From an uncultured Alteromonadaceae bacterium (GTDB lineage: Bacteria; Pseudomonadota; Gammaproteobacteria; Pseudomonadales; Halieaceae), in assembly GCA_913064725.1 (NCBI GenBank), contig CAJYAI010000008.1, forward strand, positions 1 to 60,814: DNA of 60,814 nt. Reading direction: 5' to 3'. Position numbers and translations under genes: made by a program. This document shows positions 26,053 to 35,557 of this stretch, one piece after another (position 1 is the first letter of the stretch; each line of letters begins with the position of its first letter). A model generated the notes under the pieces. That model searched no databases and was not told the origin of the DNA. It saw nothing but the letters and a program-made list of their open reading frames with translations.

Positions 26053-26081
26053 CAGTAACGCCAGATGGGGTTTGAGCGGGT

Positions 26082-26104
26082 ATCGCCGGATCTTAATCGG
26101 CGAT
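26082..26104. repeat. Hairpin spanning a convergent gene end
   Basis: ATCGCCG and CGGCGAT form a perfect seven-base stem around a nine-base loop that contains the stop codon of the minus-strand membrane protein. It lies 30 bases past the quinone oxidoreductase stop. No T tract is present on either side. Confidence 0.5.
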
Positions 26105-26551
26105 CGGGGCGTTATTGCGTTGGCGTAGCAGGCAAAATAGGAACCCGGACACAGCGCCACTGCCCATCTGTAGCAGTAGGCCCGAAGTTGTTCTAGTAGA
26201 GGCTACCAGCACACCGCTAGACCCCAAGACGCGATCAAATATCAGGTAAAGTGTCATAAGCGAGAGGGCTCCCGCAACCGCAAAAACCCAACGCAAAGTT
26301 GATGCGTCGAATACACCGCCACCCGTCACTCGATCTACCAGCCAAAATACCGTGCCGTGAAGAATGAGATATAGGGGCAAGTAAACGGTGGCAAGCCCTA
26401 CCCACTCCGTTGCGGCCATCGCGAGCCGATCGTAAAGACCCACGTCGATGCCAAAACCTTGCAAGGTAGCCGCACTAACAGAGGTGTTGAGTATGACGCT
26501 CAGGGTATAGCCAACGAGCACAGCAATGAGAAGATGACGGAATGGCTTCAT
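26093..26551 (-). CDS. Hypothetical four-helix membrane protein
   Basis: A 152-residue protein with four hydrophobic segments, near residues 7-27, 50-70, 85-105 and 125-142. I recognise no family. The last residues after the fourth helix are polar (RQRNNAPIAD). It stands alone, convergent with the quinone reductase and divergent from the sugar dehydrogenase. The sustained hydrophobic pattern and ATG start make it a credible gene of unknown function. Confidence 0.65.
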   Translation of the reverse strand: MKPFRHLLIAVLVGYTLSVILNTSVSAATLQGFGIDVGLYDRLAMAATEWVGLATVYLPLYLILHGTVFWLVDRVTGGGVFDASTLRWVFAVAGALSLMTLYLIFDRVLGSSGVLVASTRTTSGLLLQMGSGAVSGFLFCLLRQRNNAPIAD

Positions 26552-26632
26552 TAGTCCTCTAAAATGGGCTCTCTACAGAAGCGCAGATCTTGCGCTATAG
26601 TCCGCAAACAATCCAGTTCAGGAACGCATCGA

Positions 26633-27724
26633 ATGACCTTACGACATGTCCGACATCTAGTGTTCGCTTTTCTTTTCAGTTGCACAAGCCCGCTTGCAAT
26701 GGCCGACTTGCAAATGAAAACCATCGCCGAGGGCCTTGATACACCGTGGTCGATTACCGAGCTGCCCGACCAGGGGTTTCTTGTGACCGAGCGCCCCGGT
26801 GGACTGAAATACGTATCGGTCTCTGGTGACGTGATCCCCGTGACAGGGGTGCCCGAGGTATTTGCTCAGCGACAAGGTGGCTTGTTCGATGTCGTCCTAC
26901 ATCCTGATTTTTCCAATAACCAGACTATTTTCTTGTCCTACGCAGCCGGCTCGGAAGACAGTAATCGAACGACGGTCGCGCGGGCCGTCTTTGACCGCAA
27001 CTCACTAAAAGACGTAGCCGTTATTTTCGAGGTAAGCCCCTCGAAACGTGGTGGTGGCCACTTTGGTGGACGCATGGCTTTTCTCGCCGATGGGACGCTA
27101 CTCTTGACGGTTGGCGAGGGCTACACCTTGCGAGAGGACGCGCAAAAAACCGAAAGCCAACTAGGTAAGCTGCTCCGCATGACAGAAGATGGTGATGCGC
27201 CTTCAGACAATCCCTTTGCAGATGCGCCTTACGTCTACAGCTATGGACACAGGAACCCTCAAGGTCTCATTGTCGATGCGTCGTCACAGGCGATATGGAT
27301 GACGGAGCATGGCCCGAAAGGGGGCGACGAGCTCAATCGCATCGAGCCGGGAAAAAACTACGGCTGGCCAGCCATAACCTATGGCGTTGACTACTCGGGA
27401 GCCATCATTTCACCCTTTACGGAAGCACCCAATATGGAGCAACCCGTTACGTACTGGGTGCCTAGCATAGCCACTTCAGGACTCGCACTTTACACTAGCT
27501 CAGCGATACCCAGCCTGACCGGTAAGTTGCTTGTCGGGGGCCTCAAAGCCAAAAAAGTGGTTGCTGTGGATGTCTCCGGTGACAGCGCGGTATTGAGTGA
27601 GCCCTTTCCAGATCTGGAGGGACGAGTCCGTGATGTAAGAGCCCTTAGCGATGGCTCGGTAGCGGTTATTGACGAAGCGGGTGGCAAAGTCATTCGAGTC
27701 AGTCAAGGCACTGATCAGAGCTAA
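26633..27724 (+). CDS. PQQ-dependent sugar/aldose dehydrogenase (YliI/Asd type)
   Basis: A 363-residue exported beta-propeller enzyme. The signal peptide ends near AMA (about residue 24). GLDTPWSITELPDQGFLVTER, split as GLDTPWSITELPD and FLVTERPGG, starts the first blade. Later HPDFSNNQTIFLSYA, GGHFGGRMAF, YSYGHRNPQGL and TEHGPKGGDELN contain the expected PQQ and calcium contacts. It oxidises aldoses in the periplasm. I start at ATG 26633 with AGGAA upstream, because an earlier start would disrupt the signal peptide. The stop overlaps the convergent RNase J stop. Confidence 0.88.
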   Translation: MTLRHVRHLVFAFLFSCTSPLAMADLQMKTIAEGLDTPWSITELPDQGFLVTERPGGLKYVSVSGDVIPVTGVPEVFAQRQGGLFDVVLHPDFSNNQTIFLSYAAGSEDSNRTTVARAVFDRNSLKDVAVIFEVSPSKRGGGHFGGRMAFLADGTLLLTVGEGYTLREDAQKTESQLGKLLRMTEDGDAPSDNPFADAPYVYSYGHRNPQGLIVDASSQAIWMTEHGPKGGDELNRIEPGKNYGWPAITYGVDYSGAIISPFTEAPNMEQPVTYWVPSIATSGLALYTSSAIPSLTGKLLVGGLKAKKVVAVDVSGDSAVLSEPFPDLEGRVRDVRALSDGSVAVIDEAGGKVIRVSQGTDQS

Positions 27725-29106
27725 TCATTGCTGGCTACAACGCGCTCTAGTTTGCGGGCTTTTTCATCGACCTGCAGTCGTCCTACCTCGGCCCAGCGTC
27801 GCCGGACGCCAGGTGACGGCGACAGGTAAAATAGATCACCATTTTGCCCTGTGAGCGCAACTGCGACCCCGTTTTTACGGGCAATGGCAGCATTGGCCTC
27901 CATATGGGGGTGTTCCCCGTGAACAGGGATGCTGATCTTGGGTTTTAATATCGAGTAGAGGTCAGCGAGCTCATCCGCACAGGGATGGCCGGACGCGTGT
28001 AGCGTGGCGTGTGTCTCATCTGCATGAACGACGCTTACGCCCCGCGCTCTCAAACCCTCGATCAGTCGCAGCACGGACTCCTCGTTACCCGGAATCGTCT
28101 TGGAAGAGAAAATCACGGTGTCACCCTCACCCAATGACAGAGACGGGTGGGTGTCCATCATTAACCGATGTAACGCCGCACCGATCTCACCCTGAGTTCC
28201 AGTCGCCACGGCAAGCACTTCTGCCTCTGGTAGGTATCCCAAGTGCTCGTGCTCGATGAGGGGAACCTTCGGTTCGAATAACCCCGCGTTTTTAGCTGAT
28301 CTGACCATAATATCGAGTGATCTGCCTAGCAAGCCGACCCGCCGTCCCGATGCATGCGCTGCGCGAAAAGCACTCTGGACTCGCGCAACATTGCTGGCGA
28401 AGCAGGCAATCACGACCCGCCCTTTAAGGGATGTGACAAGCTTTACCAACGCGTCGCCCACCTCTCCCTCTGTCGGTGATCGGCCCGGTTTCAGGGCGTT
28501 GGTCGAGTCGCAAATGACAGCGTCAATGCCTTGGCTTGCTATGCCCTGCCAAGCATCGGGAGACCAAGGGGCGCCAATGACAGGGCGCGAATCTATCTTC
28601 CAATCGGCCGTGTGCAGAATCCGGCAGTCGTCAGACTCCAACAACAGCGCACACGTCTCCGGGGTCGAGTGCGTTATAGGCAGCCACGTCACATCAAAGG
28701 CGCCAATGGTATGAGTGTCGCCGGGAAACACCTCGATTAAAGGCTCCGGAGGTGGCGCACGACGCCAAGCCGCTTTTTTTCTGAGAACTGCGGCGGCAAA
28801 AGGCGTCGCGTATACCGGGCATTTCAGCTCCTGCCATAAGTAGGGTACTGCGCCAAAGTGGTCCTCATGAGCATGAGTAATAATGAGTCCATCTAATAGG
28901 TCTCGCTGCCTCGCAATAAAGCTCGGATCTGGCATCTGAATGGCTGGTCGGCCACGATGATCTTGTAAATTCTGCTCGAAGGTGATGCCACAGTCGACCA
29001 TCAACCATCGCCCCTTCGAAGAAAAAAGGTTCAAGTTCATGCCGATCTCGCCGCAGCCACCCAGTGGCAAAAAGGAGGTCAGCGAACTCGTATTGTCATC
29101 GCTCAA
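27721..29106 (-). CDS. Ribonuclease J-like MBL-fold nuclease, short form
   Basis: A 461-residue beta-CASP metallo-nuclease. GGCGEIGMN (16-24), THAHEDHFG (77-85), ITHSTPETCALLL, HTADWKID, CDSTNA and HASGHPC are the RNase J motifs in order. RNase J proteins with the extra C-terminal domain are about 550 residues, so that domain is absent here. This short version is found in some proteobacteria. It is expected to act on RNA in the cytoplasm, but exo- or endonuclease activity is untested. It follows the DUF481 gene by 24 bases. Confidence 0.85.
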   Translation of the reverse strand: MSDDNTSSLTSFLPLGGCGEIGMNLNLFSSKGRWLMVDCGITFEQNLQDHRGRPAIQMPDPSFIARQRDLLDGLIITHAHEDHFGAVPYLWQELKCPVYATPFAAAVLRKKAAWRRAPPPEPLIEVFPGDTHTIGAFDVTWLPITHSTPETCALLLESDDCRILHTADWKIDSRPVIGAPWSPDAWQGIASQGIDAVICDSTNALKPGRSPTEGEVGDALVKLVTSLKGRVVIACFASNVARVQSAFRAAHASGRRVGLLGRSLDIMVRSAKNAGLFEPKVPLIEHEHLGYLPEAEVLAVATGTQGEIGAALHRLMMDTHPSLSLGEGDTVIFSSKTIPGNEESVLRLIEGLRARGVSVVHADETHATLHASGHPCADELADLYSILKPKISIPVHGEHPHMEANAAIARKNGVAVALTGQNGDLFYLSPSPGVRRRWAEVGRLQVDEKARKLERVVASND

Positions 29107-29130
29107 GGGGGAGAAACCAAATTTAGGGGA

Positions 29131-30285
29131 TCACCAACTATAACCGACTCGCAGGTTATAAGACTGATCGATGGCCTTTTTACCCTCGGCAGCCGCGCCA
29201 TCATAATCGACCGTAAATTCTGCCGCTGCCTCGAGTCCAAAAAAGAACGGGAATCCAAAGCCAATTGTTGTATCGAGAATAACGCTGTTGTCATCACTCA
29301 TGTTCAAAATGCCGACGTGGTTCAAATACACTCGAGAATCACCTCCTAGAACGGCACTTTCACCAGTGATATTCCAGTTAGCACCCAAATACTCTGTATC
29401 TTCGGCATCCAAGAAGTCGGTTGCAATCCAGACAAACCCCAATTCGCCATCGAGCTTTCCCGCCGCACCATCAAAAAGCTTACGCCCATAGTAAGGGCCT
29501 AGGTAACTCCGTAATCGAATATCGGCAAATGCGTCCGCCTCGACAGACGCATTCACACCCAAATAGTGATTCGTCCAATCCTCGAGATAATAGTCATATT
29601 TAGAAATCACTTGCCAATTGTCTGCCGATGGTTCGCTCGATCTAACGACGCGACTTTCTCCATCTGCGGTCTCGCTCTGAAAAGAGACAATGGCGGTATC
29701 CTGCTCCACATTGGCACGCAACGTAATCCTATCGCGCACACTATCAAACTGGCTGTTAAGTGCTAAATCTAGCTGGTCCGCATCAGTATTCCCCCGTGCA
29801 ACTGCGAGCGCAGCAGAGGCTAAACCCTCCCACGCGTAGCCCTTGCCCAGCTCCCAAGGCTCGGGATTTAGCTTGCTCACATCACCAAGCTTCACTATCT
29901 CTCCATCCGATAAGGCCACCAGACCCGACGTCACCATCATTGGAGCGGTTTCCACCTGCCGGCCATCCTTGAGTAGTAACGTCGATATTTCTTGGTCTTC
30001 GGCCGATGCCTGAATATCTTTGATTAATTTGGAATCAATTTTGAGGTCACGACTAAAACTGGTCGATAAGGTAATCTCACCATCTCTGTAATCGATGATA
30101 TCTGCGACAATCACCGACCCATCCTGCAACACAATTTTAGTGTTGGCCAAGGCCTGAGCAGCAGCCGAAAAGAGCGAAGCGATGAGTAACAGGCCTAGTG
30201 TTAGTACTAATGGAAGTAAACGATCAATAGATCGCTTCAGGTATCGCGGTATTATCATCATGTGATGGGTCTGCATTAGAGTCAT
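29131..30285 (-). CDS. DUF481-family outer-membrane barrel protein
   Basis: A 384-residue exported protein. A long signal sequence ends near AQALA. About 100 residues follow that read like a small beta domain (VLQDGSVIVADIIDYRDGEI). The C-terminal 230 or so residues are amphipathic strands ending in LRVGYSW, an outer-membrane barrel signature, as in YdiY/DUF481. Function unknown. The start is uncertain: ATG 30285 is used, with another ATG pair eight codons in. It may be co-transcribed with RNase J. Confidence 0.78.
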   Translation of the reverse strand: MTLMQTHHMMIIPRYLKRSIDRLLPLVLTLGLLLIASLFSAAAQALANTKIVLQDGSVIVADIIDYRDGEITLSTSFSRDLKIDSKLIKDIQASAEDQEISTLLLKDGRQVETAPMMVTSGLVALSDGEIVKLGDVSKLNPEPWELGKGYAWEGLASAALAVARGNTDADQLDLALNSQFDSVRDRITLRANVEQDTAIVSFQSETADGESRVVRSSEPSADNWQVISKYDYYLEDWTNHYLGVNASVEADAFADIRLRSYLGPYYGRKLFDGAAGKLDGELGFVWIATDFLDAEDTEYLGANWNITGESAVLGGDSRVYLNHVGILNMSDDNSVILDTTIGFGFPFFFGLEAAAEFTVDYDGAAAEGKKAIDQSYNLRVGYSW

Positions 30286-30335
30286 CGATAAGCTGAGTTA
30301 ATGTCAACGCTAAACATCAACGTGGAGAACCCAAC

Positions 30336-31700
30336 ATGCCGGAAAATGCTAAGGATACCAGCTGCGATTTATTTGTCATCGGCGCAGGGTCTGGCGGTGT
30401 TCGGGCATCGCGCATCGCCGCTAGCCTTGGCGCTAAGGTCATCGTCGCCGAAGGGCTCTATTTGGGCGGTACCTGCGTCAATGTCGGCTGTGTACCCAAA
30501 AAGCTCTATGTCTATGGCAGTGAGTTCAGCAAAGCCTTCAAAGACGCAGAGGGGTTTGGCTGGACGGTAGGTAAACCGTCATTTGACTGGCCTACGCTGC
30601 GCGACAATAAATCTCGAGAGATCGCTCGGCTCAACGCTATTTATGAGCGACTGCTTGATGACTCGGGCGCTACCGTCTTGACAGGCATGGCACGCCTACT
30701 CGGCCCCAATACAGTCGAGGTCAACGGCGTCACTTACACAGCGCGCAAAATTCTTCTCGCCACGGGGTCTTGGCCAACCAAACCTGACTTCCCCGGAAAT
30801 GAGCATGCAATCACATCGAACGATATTTTTGACCTGGTGACATTTCCACGCCGCTTGTTAATTGTCGGTGGCGGATATATCGCAACGGAATTTGCAGGTA
30901 TTTTTAATGGCCTCGGATCGCAGGTAACGCAGCTGTACCGAGGAGACCTATTTATGCGGGGCTTCGACCATGACATTCGAACATTTGTTGCGGGCGAAAT
31001 CCGAAAAACAGGGGTCGATCTCCGCTTCAATACAAACATCGAATCACTTGCTCCCGTAAGCAACGGTTTAGAAGCAACATTAAATGATGGAAGCCGGCTA
31101 GTCGCAGACAGTGTTCTTTGCGCGACAGGCCGGCATCCAAATATTGAGGGGCTTGGTATTGAGTCAACCCGCGTATCGCTCGATAGTAGGGGCTATGTCA
31201 ACGCTGATGGCCAATTTCAAACCGATGAGCCCAGTATTTATGCCCTCGGCGATATGACAGGCGGGCCGCAGCTGACACCTGTGGCTATTGCCCAAGCCAT
31301 GGCCTTTGCCCAATCACAGTTTGGTCATCACAAAAATACGATGGACTATGACTTCATTCCAACAGCCGTTTTCTCCCAACCCAATATTGGAACCGTAGGC
31401 TTAACCGAGGAACAAGCCATTGATCGAGGATTGGACATAGCGATTTACTCGTCCGAATTTAAACCGATGAAACACACATTGAGTGGACGAGATGAGCGCA
31501 CGCTCATGAAGTTAGTTGTCGACAAACCCTCTGACCGTGTCATTGGCCTGCATATGGTAGGACCCGATGCCGGCGAGATTTGCCAGGGGATGGCAGTTGC
31601 CATGAAAGCCGGTGCGACCAAGCATCACTTCGATAGCACGGTGGGTATTCACCCAACCGCAGCCGAGGAGTTCGTCACAATGAGAACGCCCAGCCGCTAA
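30336..31700 (+). CDS. gor: Glutathione-disulfide reductase
   Basis: A 454-residue flavoenzyme that reduces oxidised glutathione with NADPH. The FAD motif [20 protein letters not shown] and the redox-active CVNVGC pair (Cys47 and Cys52) are at the N-terminus. [18 protein letters not shown] is the NADPH site and [11 protein letters not shown] near the end holds the catalytic His. GSGGVRASR favours glutathione reductase over lipoamide dehydrogenase. Its stop overlaps the TauE/SafE start by one base. Confidence 0.92.
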   Translation: MPENAKDTSCDLFVIGAGSGGVRASRIAASLGAKVIVAEGLYLGGTCVNVGCVPKKLYVYGSEFSKAFKDAEGFGWTVGKPSFDWPTLRDNKSREIARLNAIYERLLDDSGATVLTGMARLLGPNTVEVNGVTYTARKILLATGSWPTKPDFPGNEHAITSNDIFDLVTFPRRLLIVGGGYIATEFAGIFNGLGSQVTQLYRGDLFMRGFDHDIRTFVAGEIRKTGVDLRFNTNIESLAPVSNGLEATLNDGSRLVADSVLCATGRHPNIEGLGIESTRVSLDSRGYVNADGQFQTDEPSIYALGDMTGGPQLTPVAIAQAMAFAQSQFGHHKNTMDYDFIPTAVFSQPNIGTVGLTEEQAIDRGLDIAIYSSEFKPMKHTLSGRDERTLMKLVVDKPSDRVIGLHMVGPDAGEICQGMAVAMKAGATKHHFDSTVGIHPTAAEEFVTMRTPSR

Positions 31701-32452
31701 TGGAACTGGCCGCATGGGAAGTGGTTGTACTTATCGTGGCGGGCTTTGCCGCGGGCCTAGTCAATGTCATGGCCGGTGGCGGATCAATACTAACGGTACC
31801 CATCATGATGTTTTTGGGTATGCCAGGGCCGGTCGCCAACGGCACAAACCGCATCACCATTGTCGCCCACAATGCAGCAGCTATGGCTACTTACCTTCGT
31901 CATGGTGTTCCCCACGCAAAGCTCTGTTTGAGTTTAACTTTAGTCGCAATCCCCCCCGCTCTTATAGGCGCTTGGCTCAGTACGAGGCTAGATACTGATC
32001 AGTTCGAGGGGATACTTGCGGTAGTCATGGTGGCGGTGCTGATACTCATGCAGGCGCCGCAAGGAAAAGCGCAGGGTAGTGCGGAGGACACCCCCAAAAA
32101 TCTTCTAACTGGCCACTTGCTCATGGCGCTAGCCGGGTTATGGGGTGGCTTTATCCAGATTGGAATGGGTTTCATCGTCCTTCCCATCATGCATCGAGTC
32201 ATGGGCCTCAGTCTCGTCAGCACCAACATCCTCAAAGTCTTCATCATATTTACCTACACGCTGTTAGCCGTATTTGTTTTTGCAGCAACCAGCGAAGTAC
32301 TGTGGCTGGTAGGTGCTATTGCCGGGATTGGCAATGTATTTGGCGGGATGGTCGGTGCCAGGCTAACCTTAACCCATGGCGAAAAACTGATTCGGCGCAT
32401 GCTGACGGTGGCCATCATTGCGATGATTATTAAGCTCGTTTTCTTTAGCTAA
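31700..32452 (+). CDS. TauE/SafE-family membrane exporter
   Basis: A 250-residue inner-membrane protein with about eight hydrophobic helices. AAGLVNVMAGGGSILTVP and the second-half repeat GGFIQIGMGFIVLPIM are the paired glycine-rich motifs of the TauE/SafE family. Members export sulfite, sulfoacetate and other organic anions. The TAATG coupling to glutathione reductase suggests a link to sulfur or thiol metabolism, but the substrate is unproven. Confidence 0.87.
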   Translation: MELAAWEVVVLIVAGFAAGLVNVMAGGGSILTVPIMMFLGMPGPVANGTNRITIVAHNAAAMATYLRHGVPHAKLCLSLTLVAIPPALIGAWLSTRLDTDQFEGILAVVMVAVLILMQAPQGKAQGSAEDTPKNLLTGHLLMALAGLWGGFIQIGMGFIVLPIMHRVMGLSLVSTNILKVFIIFTYTLLAVFVFAATSEVLWLVGAIAGIGNVFGGMVGARLTLTHGEKLIRRMLTVAIIAMIIKLVFFS

Positions 32453-32672
32453 CCTTCTCGTTATCAATCCGTCTCTTTGTTTGTTGTTCTCTTTGTCTTT
32501 GTTTCTCTCGGCGTGCAGGTCGTCTTGGTCCCTAACTCGCCTATGAAGTTATGCGCTTGGGCGATAAGCAAACTTCGACTCTTTTCTTTCGTCCACGTTT
32601 TTGCGCGAGGGTGATGCTCTCTAGGCAACCTCATCTGACTTTGACGAACGGCGATGCCGCGTCAACAAGAAG

Positions 32673-33626
32673 TCATGTAAAGCGACCTACTTGGCCCGCG
32701 GGTAGCTCCGCACCTTGCAGACCTGCTATGAGATTTTTGAGCGCGAGTTCGAACATGGCCTGGCGGGTTCGAGCTGTAGCGCTGCCGACATGAGGCAACA
32801 ATACGCAGCCCGTAAGCTGCCTAAATTCACTGTCGTTGGGCAGCGGCTCATCCACAAAAACGTCAAGACCTGCGCGTAACCGGTGTGCTCGAAGCTCTTT
32901 AATTAATGCGGCCTCATCAACGAGAGCACCACGTGCGGTATTAATCAGAATGGCACCATCTTTCATTTTTGAAAGGCGTTCCCGAGTAATCATACCTGCG
33001 GTCTCAGGTGTCAGTGCGGTGTGAAGCGATACAATATCTGAGGTCTGTAGTAAGTCATCTAAGTCAACGAACTCGACACCTTTAACAACCTTTTGTGATC
33101 TGTTCCAAGCAATGACTCGGCTGCCAAAGCCTTGCAAACGCGCCGCTACTGCTTGACCAATGGGACCCATACCAATGAGACCGACGGTCGATGCGCTGAG
33201 ATCCGTACCCAGTAGAAAATTGGGTTTCCAGCCCTCACTCCAGGCGCCGGAGCGAATCAATGCATCGCCCTCTGCGACGCGGCGAGAAACACCCAGCATC
33301 AGTGCGAGGGCCAAATCTGCAGTACTGCCTGTTAGTACGCCTGGCGTATGGCCAACTGCTATACCTCGCGCTACCGCGGCTTGCACATCAATGTGGTCTA
33401 CACCTACCGATACTGTTGATATCACTCGAAGTCTGGAGGCATTCGCCAAAAGACCCTCATCAATGCTGCAGGTCAGCGTCGTCAGGAGGCCATCAGCCGT
33501 CTCTAACCAGTCAGCCAATATGCCCTTAGGAATAGGGTCCTCGCTGTCCCAACACACTAGCTCGGCATGCTGTGACAGCAGATTTTTAGCTGGCGGAGGT
33601 ATCGGGAACGTGACGACGACTTTCAT
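32673..33626 (-). CDS. D-2-hydroxyacid dehydrogenase (glyoxylate/hydroxypyruvate reductase-like)
   Basis: A 317-residue NAD(P)-dependent enzyme. STVSVGVDHIDVQAA and TPGVLTGSTADLALALML are typical of the GyaR/GRHPR group. VGLIGMGPIGQAVAARLQGFG binds the cofactor, NTARGALVDEAAL holds the catalytic Arg region, and LLPHVGSAT carries the catalytic His. It probably reduces glyoxylate or hydroxypyruvate. It starts one base after the MFS stop, so the ubiX-MFS-dehydrogenase set looks like an operon. Confidence 0.88.
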   Translation of the reverse strand: MKVVVTFPIPPPAKNLLSQHAELVCWDSEDPIPKGILADWLETADGLLTTLTCSIDEGLLANASRLRVISTVSVGVDHIDVQAAVARGIAVGHTPGVLTGSTADLALALMLGVSRRVAEGDALIRSGAWSEGWKPNFLLGTDLSASTVGLIGMGPIGQAVAARLQGFGSRVIAWNRSQKVVKGVEFVDLDDLLQTSDIVSLHTALTPETAGMITRERLSKMKDGAILINTARGALVDEAALIKELRAHRLRAGLDVFVDEPLPNDSEFRQLTGCVLLPHVGSATARTRQAMFELALKNLIAGLQGAELPAGQVGRFT

Positions 33627-33627
33627 C

Positions 33628-34827
33628 TTAGCTCAACTTCAAACGAGTAAACTGGCGTGCGGCGGTGAATGACCAGAGCACCACAAATAAGACCATCGCT
33701 GCGCTGCCTAACCATGCAGTGCCAAAACCCCAAACACTTAATAAAGCCGCCGCATACAACGGTCCAATGATGCGACCGATGGACGACGCCGATGCAGTCA
33801 TTCCCATCATGCGGCCCCGGTGATTCGCCTCTACGACCTCGGAGGCTATTGCATTTAACAACGGCAAACACACAGTCGCCCCGGAGAAGGCAACAAGTAT
33901 CATTGCGGGCATCCAAGAGATCGTATCTGCAAGCGCCACGGTCAATAACGATAGCGCAAATGTCACTGAGCCCACCCGTAAGACATTTAAATGCCCAAAT
34001 GCCCGCGTTAAAGCCGCCAGCAATCCCCCCTGCAAGGTAATCATGGCCACCCCCACAATGCCGAAAAAATACCCCACATCTTGCGGTCCCCAAGAAAACC
34101 TATCAGCCACCCATAACGGAAATAAGTAGATAATGGCGCTAACAGAGCAGGTGTGCGTCACGTACTGCGACAGCAGCAGCTTGTTGCGTGCAGGCGCTAA
34201 TACCGACACGGGAGTTGCGGCCGCCCCGATCTCGCGACGGTAGCCTGAGGGTTTAGCCATTTGTGCTGGTAATAAAAATTGAGCAAATCCTGCCGCAACA
34301 ATGGACATAACCGCAGCCGTATAAAACGGTAAAGCAAAACTCTGAGAGTCACCTGTCAGCAGACCGCCAAGCACGGGACCTGCAATGAGACCCAAGCCAA
34401 ACGCTGTTCCCACGAGCCCCATCGCTTTCGCGCGGCGCTCTGGCGGACTCAGATCGGCCATGAGCGCAGTTGCAATGGGCAAGCTTCCTGCAGCCAGCCC
34501 TGATACGGCACGGCCCACATATACCTGAATCAAGGTATCGGCCAATGCCGTGATCAGGTAGGCGACACAACTGCATAGCAACGCTAGCACCAAGGCCTGA
34601 CGTCGCCCCACTCTATCTGACAAGCTGCCCCAAAGGGGCGCCACTAAGGCCGCTCCGAGGGCGTAGGTAATCATGATGAATGCAACGTCGTTGGCGTCAC
34701 CCCCCAGATTCGGTGCCATAAATGGCAGCAAGGGTATGACCAGCCCAAAGCCCACCAAGTCGATTACGATGACCAAAAACACCAGCCAAATCAGTGGGCT
34801 GTGTCGGGTGGACTCGGCTCTTGCCAT
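33628..34827 (-). CDS. MFS transporter (TetA-like DHA1 group)
   Basis: A 399-residue, twelve-helix inner-membrane transporter. GSLSDRVGRRQALVLALL is the MFS motif A, and LVFLVIVIDLVGFGLVIPLLP resembles the first helix of TetA-type drug/H+ antiporters (read as LVFLVIVIDLVG then FGLVIPLLP). GTAFGLGLIAGPVLGGLL is the antiporter motif C. The cargo is unknown. It is coupled to ubiX by TAATG and to the dehydrogenase by a one-base gap. Confidence 0.87.
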   Translation of the reverse strand: MARAESTRHSPLIWLVFLVIVIDLVGFGLVIPLLPFMAPNLGGDANDVAFIMITYALGAALVAPLWGSLSDRVGRRQALVLALLCSCVAYLITALADTLIQVYVGRAVSGLAAGSLPIATALMADLSPPERRAKAMGLVGTAFGLGLIAGPVLGGLLTGDSQSFALPFYTAAVMSIVAAGFAQFLLPAQMAKPSGYRREIGAAATPVSVLAPARNKLLLSQYVTHTCSVSAIIYLFPLWVADRFSWGPQDVGYFFGIVGVAMITLQGGLLAALTRAFGHLNVLRVGSVTFALSLLTVALADTISWMPAMILVAFSGATVCLPLLNAIASEVVEANHRGRMMGMTASASSIGRIIGPLYAAALLSVWGFGTAWLGSAAMVLFVVLWSFTAARQFTRLKLS

Positions 34828-35387
34828 TAACTTTCTGTCCAGCGATGGGTATCCGGTGCATCGAGGTCAAAAAGATCTAGAGCACGTCCGACGCTATGGT
34901 TAACGATGTCGTCCAGCGTTTGAGGGTTCGCGTAAAAAGCAGGTAGTGGCGGTGCTATAACAGCACCCATCTCAGTGGCAGAGACCATATTTTTGAGATG
35001 ACCTAGATGAAATGGCGTTTCACGTACCATTAGCACCAGTCGCCGCCGCTCCTTCAGCACAACATCTGCCGCTCGTGTAAGAAGAGACGACGTGACACCC
35101 GACGTGATCTCTCCAAGTGTCCGGATAGAACAAGGGGCAATTAACATACCGAGGCTTTTGAACGACCCACTGGCAATGGATGCGCCTACATTTCTTACAG
35201 CATGTACTTCGGTAGCCAGCGCCTTCACGTCGTCGGCAGAGCGATCGAGCTCATAATGAATTGTAAGTTCAGCGGATTTTGACATAACAAGGTGTGTCTC
35301 AACGCCCAACTCTTTTAGTACCTCGAGCGCCCTCACACCATAGATCACACCCGATGCGCCGCTGATTCCTACCACAATACGCTGCAT
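34827..35387 (-). CDS. ubiX: Flavin prenyltransferase UbiX
   Basis: A 186-residue enzyme that attaches dimethylallyl to FMN to make the prenyl-FMN cofactor of UbiD decarboxylases in ubiquinone synthesis. VGISGASGVIYGVRALEVL binds FMN. APCSIRTLGEITSGV and RETPFHLGHLKNM are conserved active-site stretches, and PAFYANPQTLDDIVNHSVGR closes the family pattern. I start at ATG 35385-35387; an in-frame TTG five codons upstream is less likely. No ubiD lies in the window. Confidence 0.92.
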   Translation of the reverse strand: MQRIVVGISGASGVIYGVRALEVLKELGVETHLVMSKSAELTIHYELDRSADDVKALATEVHAVRNVGASIASGSFKSLGMLIAPCSIRTLGEITSGVTSSLLTRAADVVLKERRRLVLMVRETPFHLGHLKNMVSATEMGAVIAPPLPAFYANPQTLDDIVNHSVGRALDLFDLDAPDTHRWTES

Positions 35388-35486
35388 GCTTATCTCACTC
35401 AATTTGGACCGATAGCCTACACAAGCTGGGGGGGTCGCGTCGCGGTTTGCACTGTCATTTCCTTGGGTACAGTGAATAAAACCTCG

Positions 35487-35501
35487 ACAGGGTATACCTG
35501 T
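35487..35501. promoter_or_regulatory. Inverted repeat upstream of the zinc-receptor locus (candidate metal-regulator operator)
   Basis: ACAGG and CCTGT flank GTATA, and GGTATACC within it is self-complementary. It is 56 bases before the GTG of the small CxxCH protein. A Zur or other metal sensor is a natural candidate given the downstream receptor. The sequence does not clearly match the Zur box I know. Confidence 0.3.
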
Positions 35502-35557
35502 AATGGCAATTCGTCATACACTGCCGATATCCAAAAAGTCGCGGCGTAGCCACTAAC

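Noticed and set aside
28256-28714. Plus-strand open frame of 152 codons antisense to RNase J
   Set aside because: The opposite strand encodes a complete RNase J with all motifs; this frame is Arg/Thr/Ser-rich without family features.
32453-32672. Possible small gene or RNA in the 220-base gap between TauE/SafE and the hydroxyacid dehydrogenase
   Set aside because: The T-rich stretch has no credible start, stem or terminator; I see nothing supportable there.
33160-33672. Plus-strand open frame of 170 codons over the 2-hydroxyacid dehydrogenase
   Set aside because: It lies inside a clear dehydrogenase gene and lacks a ribosome site and protein-like composition.
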